From Bryoerythrophyllum caledonicum (lineage: Eukaryota > Streptophyta > Bryopsida > Pottiales > Pottiaceae), in NCBI GenBank assembly GCA_963971425.1, contig OZ020525.1, forward strand, positions 11,538,187 through 11,602,186: a stretch of DNA of 64,000 nucleotides, given 5' to 3'. Under the pieces are notes generated by a model. That model made no database searches and had not been told where the DNA came from. It saw nothing but the letters and a program-made list of their open reading frames with translations. Made by a program: the position numbers and the translations under genes. This document shows positions 23,690-37,026 of this stretch, piece after piece; position 1 is the stretch's first letter, and every line of letters begins with the position of its first letter.

Positions 23690-26600
23690 TTTTCCACGAT
23701 CATATTAGAAATGATCAAAACAAGAAAAACTGCAGTGTCTTTTCTCTAAGAAGATTGGCAAGGTACATTTCTCTAGCAAGACATCAAAATATTTGAAGTT
23801 AGTTTCAATTTTGCAACAAAAAAAACTAACATACGTAATTTATGATGCAGGCATTCAAAATCAACTAGAGACGAGTGCTGACCTTCTAGAGAGTTTCCAA
23901 TCAACTTGATTTGCTTTGAACTCCCTTGTAGAAAGTTTGCAATAAATTTGATTTAACTCTCTTCTAAAACGTTTCTATTACAAAGAAGAAATTCAGGAAC
24001 TAGAATTGCAAGTCTAATGTTTCAATTGCATTTTTCAATGTGTGCCTTCGTTCTCATTGTGGATGCTACTGCTTGCAATGAACTATTACAGCTTAGATCG
24101 GTGCACGGGTAGTGAAAGCTCCGCTTGCAGCTCGAAACTCGGCAATCTAGAGCCGCTCTAGAGAGACCACACTCCGGATCCGAACATCTTTGTAGCCAAA
24201 AAAGAAATACTGAGATTATAATTGACACAGAATATGCACGCAGCCAAAGTTTCTTTGGAAATTCCAAACATCTTTGAATCCAAGAAGCACACAGACAGAA
24301 AAAAACCACTCTAGAAAACCAAAACTTGACTATTGCAAGCACGTCCATGACAAGATTTGCACACAGACATGGGTACTACATACAATGATTGGAGGCTCTT
24401 ACGAGTTTTCTTGAACGTCGGACGGCGTCCGCCAGTTTCTTAATCCTCCAGGGGTACTTGTTGTCCTCAAAAACTGGTCACATAATTAGCAGTATCAATA
24501 CCACTTCCAGGAAGAATTGAACTTCACTCCGGTACAGGCATCTAGAGTAGGGCAGAGATTCACAGCACCTCTCCAGACCAAAGATTGCACAGCTTGTGCA
24601 CTTTGCCGCTCCATGAGTAAGGTGGGTCACCGCTTTTCCTGTATTTGCCTCCATTACTCAACATCGCCTTCTTTTTCCACCTGCAACACAGAATTCCAAT
24701 GACCATCAATGATGAACAAATATCTCCAGACAGAGGTGCATATGTAAATTGAGGCAAAGATACCATGATTTATGACCGTACAAGTAACTCTACAGACACC
24801 TAAAATCATAACAAAAAAGAGCGTACAACAGATCATTAAAGGATCAAGTAAAATCAAAACAAAAAAGCGTGAAAAAGAGCTTACGATACTGAATTTATAA
24901 AAAGCGTGAAAAAGAGCCTATTGAATTCTCTCGTTCATGAAGATGCACTCTAGCAACAAGTTGACGAGCAAGGAGTTGGCCATCTGCGCGATGTGCAGCG
25001 CCCGCGCCGCAAAGAACGCATTATGATGGAACCTGGAAATGCCAAAAAAAACAAATCTCAAAACCTCGAAGCGATGAAATTGCAAATGAGAAGTGCAAAC
25101 CTCCTCAAAAGCAATGAAATCTGGAAATTGTATAACAAAACCTCAAAGACCTCCCTAGAAGCTGCAAAACCATATCCCCCTAAGCAATATACTCAAGAAC
25201 CTCTAACTCCATGTGAGAGCAAAATATTGCTCTCTTGTTTTGTTATTGTTCATTTGTTACTTTTATGAATGTAATGTTAACAAGCAATGTCATCTTGAGG
25301 TAAATTGACGAAATTTGAGTTAATTAAGTCGTGAATGCAATATGCATGTTAGAGGATAGTTGTTGCAAGGCCTTGGGTAGGATGTTTGGCACTAATTTAA
25401 GCTTTAGGTTTGATTTAGTGGAGAAGGACTAGAGGAGGGAAGATCCCCCCTAGTGAATCCTAAAATTAGGAATAGGATTAGTTGCTTAATTTAGAGTTGA
25501 GTGTTTTACCGTGGGCCTTGCGCAATTAGTTTGTAATGTTCATGGTTGTGTTTATGGCTTGATTGTCTTGGTTTTGTTCATTTAACTTCGTGGTGGTGTT
25601 TGTGAGTTACATTCATTCGTGGAGGTTCGTCAAGAATGGAGCTCCATGGAGATTGGGAGCAACATTCATCCGTGGAGGCCTTAGGGTTAGGGCCTTAGGG
25701 TTAGGGTGAGCCGCCTCTTTGGCGGCTCCTTTTTTTGTACTTAAGAGCTTGTTTTCAAGCTATTCTCAAGCCCTCAAGTTCTCAATCAATCCCTCTCTTT
25801 GTATCTTGATTCATCTTGTGTCTCTCCCTCTTTCTTTGGTTATGCTTAGTTGTTGAGAGAAGGAAGGCCATGGGCCTCCTTCTCTCTAATATTGATCCCC
25901 TCTTCCATTGTGTTTGTACTTGCATTGTACTCAAGTATAGTGTGGTGTTTTTGCTCATTTCCATGGAGTGTCTCTCAGTCAATTGCTCATCAGTCCTTCA
26001 ATTATTGTCCAAACAGATCAAGATTTGAGATGGTAGTAGATCTCTTCAGTAGCTTTCCGTTGGTATATGGCGCGTCCAATTCGGAGTTATAGGGAGTGAG
26101 ATACACCCCTCCAAAGTTACGGGTGTAGTAAGGGCTTTCCCCGCTGGCAGTAGAAAAGTAGGCCCCAGTCTTTTAGCAATCAGTCCTACGGTTTTGGTCC
26201 TATGCTTCTGAGAGTTTAGGGGTGGATGCACAATTGGCTTAGCTTTCCAAAAAGCTATGGCACGCCCCAATCGGAGCTAGGACAAAGAAATGGCAAGCAA
26301 AAAGCTAGAGGTCACTTCCAAGGTGATCCGGCGGAGCAGTTTCCTACTCAACCCCTTCTTGTTTTTCATCCTCTTCTTGTCTCCTCTTCTTCCTTGATCC
26401 TCTCTTCTTGTGATTTCTTTCAATTAAACCCTTGTGACCAAAGACCACCTCCATGGTGGTTTTTTGGGCTCACACTCCACAAACAAGCAATGAACTCCGG
26501 AATCCCAAATCTCCCACAAACGGTGGACTTTGGAACCGCAAAACCTGTAAACTGGAAACGGAGGGGAATGGACGACTTGTTTCTTACGACGCAGGGAAGT

Positions 26601-29000
26601 GGTGGACGATGACGAGGAACTGGGAGCCATCAAGAGAAAGATCTCACCTTAGCAATAGCGACTACCAACAGAGGCCCAAAGTAAAGTCCAACCCCAGTTA
26701 AAAAGTCCATGTAGACGATTTCTAAACTACCTCATCAACACTCTCATGTGAAGGAAAGAAAGAGAATTTTGCGGAGCAGATGAAGCAGGCGCTGAGGACA
26801 CTGAAAGATGAAGATTGAAGCTCAAGAGCTTGGTGATTTATACAAGTTTGCAAGGGATACACTCAACAGCCCCACATCCATTATTGGTGTCCACTTGCTT
26901 GGCGCCAAACATGATTTCGGGATGGAGCTATCGTGATAGGTATGTAGTGGCTTATTTGGTCATGGTCATGAGAGGTCGTGGTGCATGTCTCATTTTTGGC
27001 ATCTTTTTTTATGTCTTGTCACCAACGTGTTGCATGGTGTTTGTGGAAGACTACTATTGTTCCACTTTCTTTTCCATGATTTCAGCTCTAGATTTCAATG
27101 CTCCTGATATTTTGATGAATTTCGACAATATTTGTTTTTTTTTTTTTTTTTTTTTGTATTTCGACTTTTCAAATGAATATTTTCCAGAAGAATCCGGCAT
27201 GAGATTCTTGAATGATTTATAGCCGGAGGCGCCCTTCACATACGGTAGTCTCGATAGAAGGCATAGTTCCTTGATGGCCTGATTTTTGTGTTGATGGCTC
27301 CCTGGACTCCTGGGTCGAGCCCATGGGGGTCTTGTTGTCTTACATCGCTCATGCCTTGTAGTGCTTGTAGCGAGTGGAACTCTTGGTATCTTGACCTGAC
27401 GTTCGATTTTTTAACTTGCTGATCTAGTCTGGTTGTGATGGCTCTAACTGCCTCCCCAAATTGCTATTGTGACGACTAGTTAACTAACCGATTGCTCTTG
27501 AGATGATATTACCAAGAAACGGCGATGTTTAGACAAGAAAAAAAAAGTAGAAATCAACAGGTATATTTTCCACCCGTTCACATGAGGTCTCAAATAGTTG
27601 TTGTCGTGAAATTAACTGTGGCGGTTCAGTACCTTGCCTAGCTGCCCTAAAGTTGAACTTTTTAAGTTTGAAGCACGATGATTTTTTCCCTGTAAGTAAA
27701 AAAATCTCCACTAAGATAATCCGTATTTTTATTCCCACAAGTAATTTCAAGAAGTTATCGTCCAGATTAGATTGTTAGGAACCTACCCAAAATCTTTTTG
27801 TACCCCATACTTACAGATGGTCTTTTAGCGGTTGAAGATAGTTAAATTAAAAGCATGAGCCAAAATTTCAAAGTTATGGTGTATTTTCTTCATTAAATAA
27901 GAATTGCAAGTAGTTAATATGGTTATGATTCAAATATAATTGGTATTCAAATGCTATTACTATTAGATTTCCTTTTTATTTAATTTAGATAATATATTTA
28001 TGTAAAAGTATTTAATATTTCTAATATAATTCTGTATATTTTGAATACATTTACATAAATCTTAGATTTGATTATGTTTGAGTTTATTTCATTTTTTAAT
28101 CACATCTTATTTATAAAATTTTGAAGTTTATATTTTTCTATGATGAAAATATTAAGTGCACTACAACATAATGTTGTATTTGTATGAATTTCATAACGAC
28201 TTGAATTAGAGCTTGAAATAAAAGGTATTGTGATTTTAATGAAACATGGAAATTGAAGAGATAGACCCAAACAAGATACAATTGATTGCTAATTCAAAAT
28301 TCCTCTGTTGTAGTTTGGCATGCTAAAACTTCTTAGGAAGTTCGATGCAATAATGTGTTGATTGAAATATTAGTAATTGTATTTTAAAATGGAGAATCTA
28401 CAGGTTTTACGGGGATTTAAAACTTTCTAACCTAAAAACTTGTAGATTATAATATATCGATGATTTGAAATAAGGCTTTTTCAAAATTATTATAACTATT
28501 TATTACAGTTTTAATGTTGTTCTACACCACACATATCTTCATTTAAGTCACAGAAGAGAAACAAACAAAATTACCAATATTGATATATGGTTAGCTCTAT
28601 TTTTAGTTAGTCATAACATAGAATTATATAAAAGAAATAAACTTGGATTTTTTTGCTCAATATTAAAATTAAATTTTTTTTTGTTAACAATGATGATTTT
28701 TCAGACTTTAAATTCCACATGAAAGATCTCTATGGATATTATTAAGTTTTAAACTATTTTTCAAATAAAATACCTTTTTTTAATGATGATCCCACAAAAT
28801 TTTAGTAAACAAGATTGATAGTAAGCAATCCTCTTCGATAATTATCTATCTAAATCTTTAAAAAATACACAAAAGAAGGAGTAACTTGGCGGTTGTTGTT
28901 TGGGTCGCAACAAGACATAGATCCCATAGACCGCCAAGTTACAAATGCTATATTATCTTTATATATGACAAAACAAATGTAGTCTAGTCCAATATCATAA
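23690..29000. other. gene-free interval with an LTR-leader-like stretch
   Basis: I support no gene here. About 25,200-26,290 resembles a retroelement LTR/leader: T- and C-rich, with a GC hairpin at 25708-25728 followed by seven T, and a twice-used short motif (CCAATTCGGAGTTA near 26068, CCCCAATCGGAGCTAG near 26266). No second LTR was found, so this stays unproven. A run of T lies at 27136-27155. The rest (27,200-28,900) is AT-rich. Confidence 0.4.
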
Positions 29001-29845
29001 ATGTTGGGAGTCCCAATGACATGGCAAGATTAGGAGTCGCAAGAAGACATAGATCCCACCGCTTTGTAGCCCCTATATAATCCGGCAATGAGTCTATATA
29101 CAGGCTAGGTCCTCCAAATCCCTACTTCATTCAAGTCTCATGGGCCCCTACTTTTGATATTGAGAGTGTTGGGAGTGTTGATGACGTGGCAGGACATAGA
29201 GTCGCATTGAGTTCGGGACATGTGCCGCTTTGTGGTCCTTGTATAATTTAATGAAGAATATATTCCAATTACATGTATCTTCCATATATCACATAGTTTC
29301 GGCTTTGCCGGACAACAGAGCAAAGGTAGTCCTCACTTTTCTCAAGTTCCCAAGTACCTACTTTCTTAAGTCCCCCAAGTCCTCACTTCTTTCAAGCCCT
29401 CAAGTCTCTATTTTTTTCCAAAACACAAATGTCCCCGTATTATATATGCTGAAATTAACTTGAATTTGATTAACCTATCAATGATCAATATGTAGAAATA
29501 ATGTTTTGGTATCATGTGTATTAAATTCATTACATTCCTATTTTTGATATATATTCATATTTTAAAACTCAATAAATTATCTACTACAAGCCAAATTCTA
29601 ATAGAAGGATACATCTAAGAGGGATCCCTTAAAGGGCACATCTAAAAGGGATTCCTTAAAGGGCACATATGATTCAAAAGACACGTCCAAAGGAAGTGTA
29701 GAAAGAATGTATGTCCGGAGAAGCAAACACTTAAGTGATACCCGGAAGATACTTGCGTTATAGGTTCATGGATTATACACCATTTCATTGGGACTCCCAA
29801 TACATCATTGGGACTATTCCACCACGTCATTGGAACTCCCAACAT
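29001..29845. repeat. fold-back repeat with four copies of a 24-mer
   Basis: A 24-mer beginning ATGTTGGGAGTCCCAATGAC occurs directly at 29001 and, diverged, at 29166, and in inverted orientation at 29780-29803 and 29822-29845 (22 of 24 match for the outer pair). The two direct copies carry a shared downstream block ending in CTATATAA or TTGTATAA. The outer pair makes this a candidate fold-back MITE of 845 bp. Target duplications were not resolved. Confidence 0.55.
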
Positions 29846-30296
29846 GTTATCGGAAGTGGACTACACTTATATTTTGATATTTTGATTAAATTCGCACTTT
29901 TTTAGACAACACATATACTCTTCATAAAAATAGTGTTGAATACTGCTAAAGACCTTTACCACCTATAATACATGTACCCTCACCACCTCCAAGATTGATA
30001 CTGTCACATTCATAGAAGGAAGCACAATAAATTGAACAAAAAATACTTATCTAGTTCTCATTCCAATTTATGTCCTTACAAATAATACTATAAGTGAAGT
30101 AAAGATGCAATTTAACCCCTAAAGGCCCAAGGCATTTTCAAACCAGAAGCACTTCAAAACTTATCGTTCTAGTGCAATGAGTTAGGAGGGAAAAAAACTT
30201 TTATTTCTACATCAAATCGTAGGATCTCAATTAAGACTTATTAAGAGATGATTCACAAAATTTCATATACTTTGACCGCACGGATTGATAGATTAT

Positions 30297-33200
30297 AAAC
30301 ACGCAATTAAGCAATTATGCACTTGGCCTTTTAAAAGTGCACTTAGTAACAATGGCGGCCGATGCATTGAAAAAACCCAATTTGGTTTTTTTAAATTCTT
30401 GTTTTTAGAAATAAAATTTAAGATCTAGGAACAATTTTCCGTATAACCAGAAATGTTAATTCAACAAGCTTTTTTCTGGCATTTTTGACAAATTCAATAT
30501 AGAACTTGGTTAGAATTTGATGAATATTTGTTTCATATTCAGCATTATGTTTTTGGAAAGAAGCTTGTCAAGTACTGTATGCAATTACGTAAACTTGAAC
30601 ACCATACAATAAATGCCAATCGATATGAATATATTACATATAGAACATGATACATAAGAAGAAGGAAATTAATATAATGCGTATGTTCTTGTACTTCGTG
30701 ATGTAATTAATCAATGGGAAAAACCTCTCGGATTTATTGGTAATTTGTCACCAAACGTCTTACATTACCCTTACAACATACTACTCTTGCACATACCCTA
30801 CATGCCAATTACCAATTACCATACACTCATTGTAGTATCTTCCTCTACTACATATCATTCAAGGCTGCTTGAAACTTGTAGTTGTCAATTGCTTTGGTTT
30901 GCATTGCAATATATTCTAATATGTAAGCCTTAGCGGACCGAAGGATTCAAATCTTGCTTTCAACTTGCGATCCGAATACATTTTGCCTTTTCGTCCGGAA
31001 AGCGCGAGTCATTGTTCTTTCTCTATCCATAAAAAATTGCATGCCTCATTCTCTATCCAGCTATGGGTCCACATGAGGACTCCTAGAATGTATCCATGCA
31101 ATTTGCATACCGTTGTGCGGTGCGCCTTGTTTTGTCAACATTTTCCCCTCGCATGATGGGCCACTACCAACAAACCTTTATCTAATGACTCCTTTGATTT
31201 ATCCCATCTTCAATCACCTTCCCTACATAGAACGGTACACCACCTTCAACCTCATCTCTATCAACGCTTAAGGCTACAAATTGTCCACAATTGTTATCAG
31301 ATTGTGGATTGAATGGTGGAAAAAGGTTGTGATTAACTTCATCCCCTGCCCCTTCTTTGACTCGTTCCTGAACATGGTTGTGTTCCGGTTGTTGCGCCCC
31401 ACGCACCGCTTGATTCAATGGTCTCCCTGTATGAAGACCAAAGTATCCGAAACATAGTTATCCAATATATCAAAAAGGAATGCTTTGAAGATTTATAAGT
31501 TTTCTGTACTAGAGAAGGTAAAGTTTTTTCCAATCCCTTGCTAGAAAACATTTGACTCTAATTTAGAATTTCAATTCACACAAAAGACAATAATTTTTTT
31601 CTAGTCAATTCTAAAAGTTTTATTTTTTCCTTTATGTGTATGGAAAATCTTAACAACAGTAGAGACTTCTAACAAAACTCATAAGTCCCCATTATTAGGT
31701 ATGAACTAACTTTCAAACCATGATTGCAAATACGATAAATTGGATACCTCCAAAAACCTATTATGAAGGGCATATGCATATTGAAATTTCAATTAACATA
31801 AGTATCCGCTGGAATTAACCCCTAAAATCCTAATCGTTTTTTCATCAAGAAAACACCCCAAAATTGCCACAACGAAATAGTCGCAAAAACATCAAATTTT
31901 GACGTCTCATTTTGGACTTCCAACTGTAAGATCTCAAACCATGCATCTATATAAAGTCACCATACTTTTATGCTGCAATCCACCGCACAGATAGAAACAT
32001 AGTATTTGAAATTTAGAAAATGGTTAATTTTCTTTCTTGCATTTTGTAGGTCAACAAACTTTGACTTCACTTGGTATCAAATCTTTGCACTACACAAGGT
32101 CTAATTTGTTTACAATTGTGTTCAGCATGATGTTGGTTTTATATTCACCAATTTTTAGGCATAGAAACAGAGTGTAACATATTCAAAACAATTGTGCAAG
32201 GAGTGGAAGTTAAAATCTTTTGAAAAATTACGATTTCACGTTTTATTTTTTTGTGAACAAAGTATGTTGTAGTATGAGAATCCAAACGGATGATAATAAG
32301 GTTTTCACCACATATTATGGTTAAATTTTAATTTTTTTAAAATTTGAAGATCTCTGGTTTTGTATAGAATATAAGTGCTCAACATGTGTGAAAATGTCTA
32401 ACTTGGTTTAAAATGTTCCTTTTACACCAAATCCTGGATCTGGAGGTCCTAGATCTGGAGACCCCAGATCTGGAAACCCTAATTTATAAAACCCTAATTT
32501 TGGCGGTGCCGCCGTTTCCATGTTTGGAAAACTGACCTCAGGGGTGTGCGCACGCGAGGGTGTGCGTACGCAGGGGTGTCTTAGGTGGTTAGGGTTTCAA
32601 GTGCACAAGGATAGTGGTGTCCATGGTGTGTTAGGGTTTCAAGCACGAGGTGTTAGGGTGTTAGGGTTTCGCCATGGGGTGTTAGGTTGTTGCTCCACGC
32701 AACGAGGCTGCTCCACCTTGCAACTAGGCTGCTCCACCTCGCAATTGGCTGCTGCTTCTACTCCTCGTACTAAACCTGCACGACCTAAATCCAAACAGCA
32801 GCCATGGGCTGTTGCGGCGTAGCTGGAGCAGCCGCCCCCTCCCTGCACCAAATCTTCCTCCTCACTTGGTCGTCTTGCTCTCCGCGTGGTTGTCTTGCTC
32901 TCCGCTTGGTCATTCTCCTCGCCGTCCTTGCTTGATTGTCTTCCTCGCCATCCTCACTTGGTCGTCTTCCTTGCCGTCCTTGCCTGTCGTCGGCTTCCTT
33001 GCCTGTCGTCGACTTCCTCGCCCACACCCACCTTCCCTCCCTCCTAGCCGCCACCTCACGCCTCCTAAGAACCCTATCTCTCTCTTCTAGTTCTAATCTC
33101 ACCTCTCCTTCTAACTCTAACCCTCTCTCTCCATCCCCTTGCGCTCGTTGTCTCTCCCTCTCCCTCTAAAACTCCCTACGTACGCACACCTCTCACGTCC

Positions 33201-34738
33201 TTAGTCCACCACCAGGATACCCTTGTTGGTACCATGCCTTGTTGATACCTTGTTGTGATGATACCCTGCCCGGCAAATCATCTGGAGTTGTTACGGTGTA
33301 AGGGGGAAAAAAAAAAAAGAAAAAAAAAAAGAGTTTTTTTTCCATAGATTTGGGCGAAACGGAAACGCCTATAACTCATTTTTGACAATGCAAAACAACT
33401 TGAAATTTTTTTTCCTTGTAGATTGACTTTGGAGGTATCATTCACATTTTTTTCAGATTTTTTTCATTTTTTCTCTTTTTTCTAAAAATCGTCAAACGTT
33501 GCTGAATTCACCGCAGTGAAGATTTGCAGAAATTCTTCCGATTTCCTAGATTCTAGCTCCAGCACCAAATCTGAATTTGAGTCATTAAAATGATATTTTT
33601 TGATATTGAGTCCAACTAATGAAATGAAGTTTATGAAGCTTAGTTTCCATTCCAATTTGAGTTTTTTTGGCATTTCATCCGTTGTTTTTCATCCTCTTTT
33701 TTCATCCTCATTTTCATCCATTGTGGTTTTCCATCTACTGTGGTTTTCATCCATTGGTTATCATCCTCTTTTTCTATTTTCATCCCCATCAAGATTTCTA
33801 TTTTCAACGACCGTACATATTTCATGTAGGAAACAATTTACGATGTGAATTTTAAGAAAGAAAGTGTTGGATGTTGTCTTTCATTATACAGAGGCGTACA
33901 CCGTATTGACAATTATATATTTGTTGTGAACATGGTGAAGTTGCTTGCGTCTGGCATCATGGCACCATCGCTTCCAGTCAACGTTATCCTTGGGAGCAAT
34001 ACGGTTGGCGGAGCGCGGTGGACGCGGTGTCGAAGCTAGTATTGTGGCCATGGAACACGTTATGGGAGTCGTTGCGGGAGTCGTTGCGGGAGTCGTTGCG
34101 GGAGTCGTTGCGGGAGTCGTTGCGGGAGTCGTTGCGAGAGTCGTTGCGAGAGTCGCTTCGCCATAGGATGATGAAGACGCTTGAGTCATACCGTACCTAG
34201 GCATACATGATGTTTAGGTGACTAGTATAGTGTGATTCATATGTTCGCTTTAGAGATGGTATGTTTAATTATAGTATATGATATTTGTAGTATTCAATAT
34301 TTATATTATGTATGTATGTATACATATATATATAATAAATATACAATGCTAAACCACACACTTTATCATTGTATTGCGTACATTATCATTATATCTCCTA
34401 AAACAAATTGTATTTGTAGCACGACACTGAAAATCATCTCATGAAACAAAATGTGTATAAATGGGTTCTTATAAATACATGGTCAATGTAATTTTGTACA
34501 TGGAATAAGAACGAAATGTTATAATCATATATTATGCATAATAGTGAAAAGTATTCACTTAATATGTACACATCAAGAAACCAATATTTAATGAAATTGT
34601 TACAAAAACATAACAAAGAAGATATAGGGATTTCCTAATTTAATTTTTTTTCAAAACACATTTCCGCTCAAAATCTTTTTATTATTGAGCGCCAAATAGC
34701 GCACTTGGCCAAGTGCATAATTGCTTAATTGCGTGTTT
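30297..34738. mobile_element. unclassified DNA transposon, 32-bp perfect terminal inverted repeats
   Basis: The element is 4,442 bp. Its ends (30297-30328 and 34707-34738) are perfect inverted repeats of 32 bp beginning AAACACGCAATTAAGC. The 5-bp duplication ATTAT flanks it (30292-30296 and 34739-34743), and removing element plus one ATTAT restores the sequence of repeat R as seen in copy 3. The right end is followed inward by the palindrome GCACTTGGCCAAGTGC. Inside are R-like pieces, a C-rich stretch (32640-33170), an A-rich run (33305-33330) and a 12-bp tandem array. No transposase is visible, so it looks non-autonomous. A short minus frame at 31182-31418 (with VPFYVGKVIE) may be a captured or residual coding fragment. 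Confidence 0.75.
34062..34155. repeat. 12-bp tandem repeat
   Basis: About eight copies of GGGAGTCGTTGC, the last ones with GAGAGTC variants. Reading frames across it (Val/Ala/Gly or Glu/Ser/Leu/Arg) are repeat translation. Confidence 0.9.
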
Positions 34739-35329
34739 ATTATAGTGTTTGAAATAGAGAAAACCATTCATTTTCTTCCCTATGTTGAGTGGATTAGTAG
34801 GCTTTGACTTCACTCAGTCTCAAATTTTTGCACTACATAAGGTTTAATTCTTTAATATTGTGTTAAGAATGATGTTATTTCCTTATACACCAATTTTGAG
34901 AGGTAGAGGAGAGGTGTAGCATATTCAAAACAAATGTGCAAGGAGTGGAGGTTTCAAATTGCAACTTTAGTTTTTTGTGAATTTAATATGTTTTAGATTG
35001 ATGATTGGAATGGTCAATAAGAAATCTTACACCACATATTGTTGTGGAAAAAATAATTAAAAAAATATGAAGATCCCTAAATTTTATGTGGAAAGGAAGA
35101 GGTTTTTTTGCTACCTTCTCCAACAATGTGCGGCAATGTGTGAAAATATTTGACTTGGGTTTATATGCTATTTTTCACTAAAGATAAGAGGTTTTGTGTC
35201 AATATGAAAGGAAATAATATTATTTTCTGGTATTGAAAATCTAACATTGGATAGAGTGTCCTACCAAAAGTTTTAAGAGGTGCCCGACGTGCCCGCTCTC
35301 CCCATTTGTAATTTGAAACCCTATAAATT

Positions 35330-36103
35330 TTTCATTAAATGTCGGATGCATGAAAAAATTGTTTTCCCACTTAGGTTCTAGTATTGCGCAGCTTCAGTAA
35401 AATTGATTTTACAAACCTAGAATAAATCGATTATATGACATTGACAATTTTATGAGCTATATTAAATATATTCGATCTAAACATCGCCACTTCTGTGCAG
35501 TACTTTCGAAATACAATTCAAACATACTGACCTTTTTTTAAGAACCATATCTCTCTTCCATCCAAACTCCATTTTGTAGATGCATTAGAGGAAAAAAACA
35601 CAAAATGATAAAAGAGGGAGCACAGTAAGCAATTAGCACTTAAGTTTACTCTGTGAATCTCTTCCAACAGAGATTCACCCGTGTCAACTAAAACCTCCAT
35701 TTATTCGATATTTCCTTGACTGTACATCCGTAAAGAACCTCACTTCTGGGAAGACCTGAAAAACTCTGGATATTCACTTCCCGACTAATATATAGGCAAT
35801 ACTCAGGTGATACTACTCTGACACTGAGGCGTCCATGTGAGAAAACGGCATCACTCCTCACAAAAAAACTAACTCAGTCAGGGACTCGGGCATGATGATA
35901 TCTATGCAATACGCGGGCGATAATCCTTTGATACTCGTGTAATACTGCTCTAATACCCGGAACATGACACTGAGGCGTTCGTACATAAGACAATGTAAAG
36001 GCTGCCTGTGGAAACGTTTCTGCTACTTAAGACACAGCATCGCTCTTCATTTTTGGATGAACATCTACAAGAAAGCTTGCTTAACTCAATGTGGCGTGAT
36101 TGA
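35330..36103. other. 3' flank of HSP20, no other gene
   Basis: Mixed sequence between repeat R and HSP20. Around 35800-35960 short motifs recur (ACACTGAGGCGT twice, GATACT-type words several times). HSP20's 3' UTR probably ends somewhere in 35,900-36,100; no polyadenylation site can be fixed. Confidence 0.4.
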
Positions 36104-36840
36104 TCAAGAGATTTCGATCTGGCGCACTTGCGGCTTGGGCTTCTGCACCTTAGGAACCGTGACGGTGAGCACGCCGTCCTGCACCTGCGCCTGGATGCGG
36201 TCCACGTCGGTGCTCTCGGGCAGCCGGAACCGCCGCACGAACGCGCCGCTGCTGCGCTCCACACAATGCCAAGTCTCGCCCTTCACAACCTGAAATGGTT
36301 ACGATAAATCTGTTATTTATTCGCAGACTCTAAGCGAAATTCAAACTACTTGTAAATTTCTTGATATCTTTCCTGTATCTTAACAAAATTATGAGGCGTG
36401 TAGATGCAGTATTCTAAGAATAGGATCTGTTGTGTAGATGCAGTACGGCATGTGACGGATATCACATGAGTGGAGAAGAAATTACACTGAATGGAAGGAA
36501 AAAGATACAAGAAGAATGTGCATTAAAAATAAAATTGTGATTAAAAATTACTGATATAATGAATAGAGAGCCAACATACCTCCTCGCGCTTGCGCTCGCC
36601 GCTGATTTCCAGCGTCTTCCCTGGCTCCACCACCTGCACCTTTACCTCCTCCTTGCGCAGCCCCGGCAGATCCGCCTTGAAGATGTGCGCCTCGGCCGTC
36701 TCCCGCCAGTCCATCTGCGCATGAATATTCTTAGCCGCGGCGCTCGCGTCCAGCACCGAGCTGAACGGATCCCACACTGTGCCGAACTCGAACGGGTCGA
36801 AGCTGCCGCCGCTCCGCCCACCGAACAACGAAAGCGCCAT
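36104..36840 (-). CDS. HSP20: class I-like cytosolic small heat-shock protein, two exons
   Basis: Exon 1 runs 36840 to 36580 (87 codons) and exon 2 from 36289 to 36104 (61 codons plus TGA), giving 148 aa, normal for the family. The donor is GAG|GTATGT and the acceptor CATTTCAG|GTT, both phase 0; the intron is 290 bp. The start MALSLFGG fits class I proteins better than the in-frame upstream ATG at 36858. The alpha-crystallin domain is clear: [27 protein letters not shown], split here as [18 protein letters not shown], then [19 protein letters not shown] and [10 protein letters not shown]-like [10 protein letters not shown], ending VRQIEIS. It acts as an ATP-independent chaperone holding unfolding proteins during heat stress. 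There is no transit peptide. An intron inside the crystallin domain is unusual for angiosperm class I genes, which are mostly intronless. A heat-shock element lies upstream. Confidence 0.92.
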
Positions 36841-37013
36841 CACTCCTCCAACACACACACTACAACAATCTGGTGATCGATCGCGTAATGATCTGATCGG
36901 AATGCTTAACCGAGCGCTTGGAAATACAGAGACTGTACTAACCTGAGTGAGAATTTCTTCGGCGAGGTGCGAGAATTGTGAGCGCGTTTCTATAGATAAC
37001 TTGATGGAGCCTG

Positions 37014-37026
37014 GAAAATTCTAGAA
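37014..37026 (-). promoter_or_regulatory. heat-shock element of HSP20
   Basis: On the gene's strand the site reads TTCTAGAATTTTC, three contiguous inverted nGAAn units, with a further imperfect unit upstream (GAAGATCC). About 20 bp downstream is a TATA-like TATCTATAGAAA (about 36985-36996). The arrangement supports heat-shock-factor control of HSP20, with transcription starting near 36,960. Confidence 0.7.

Larger units (their letters stand above)
30118..35325. repeat. dispersed repeat R, copy 1, split by a 4.4-kb element
   Basis: R begins near CCCTAAAGGCCCAAGGCATTTT (first 20 bases at 30117) and ends near GCCCGACGTGCCCGC. Copy 1 lies at 30118-30296 and resumes at 34744-35325 after the inserted element. 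It aligns with copy 3 at 37383-38095 along its length, which serves as an empty-site comparison. R has no coding capacity that I can see. Related pieces lie at about 31600-31700 and 31990-32430 inside the inserted element. Confidence 0.7.

Noticed and set aside
25679-25707. Telomere-like TTAGGG units
   Set aside because: Only a few copies with interruptions; not a telomeric tract, and the usual plant unit is TTTAGGG.
25708-25736. Hairpin plus T-run as a bacterial-type terminator
   Set aside because: Nuclear plant-lineage context; more likely part of an LTR-like leader or chance.
25200-26290. Solo LTR
   Set aside because: Leader-like features are present, but no defined ends, target duplication or second copy was found.
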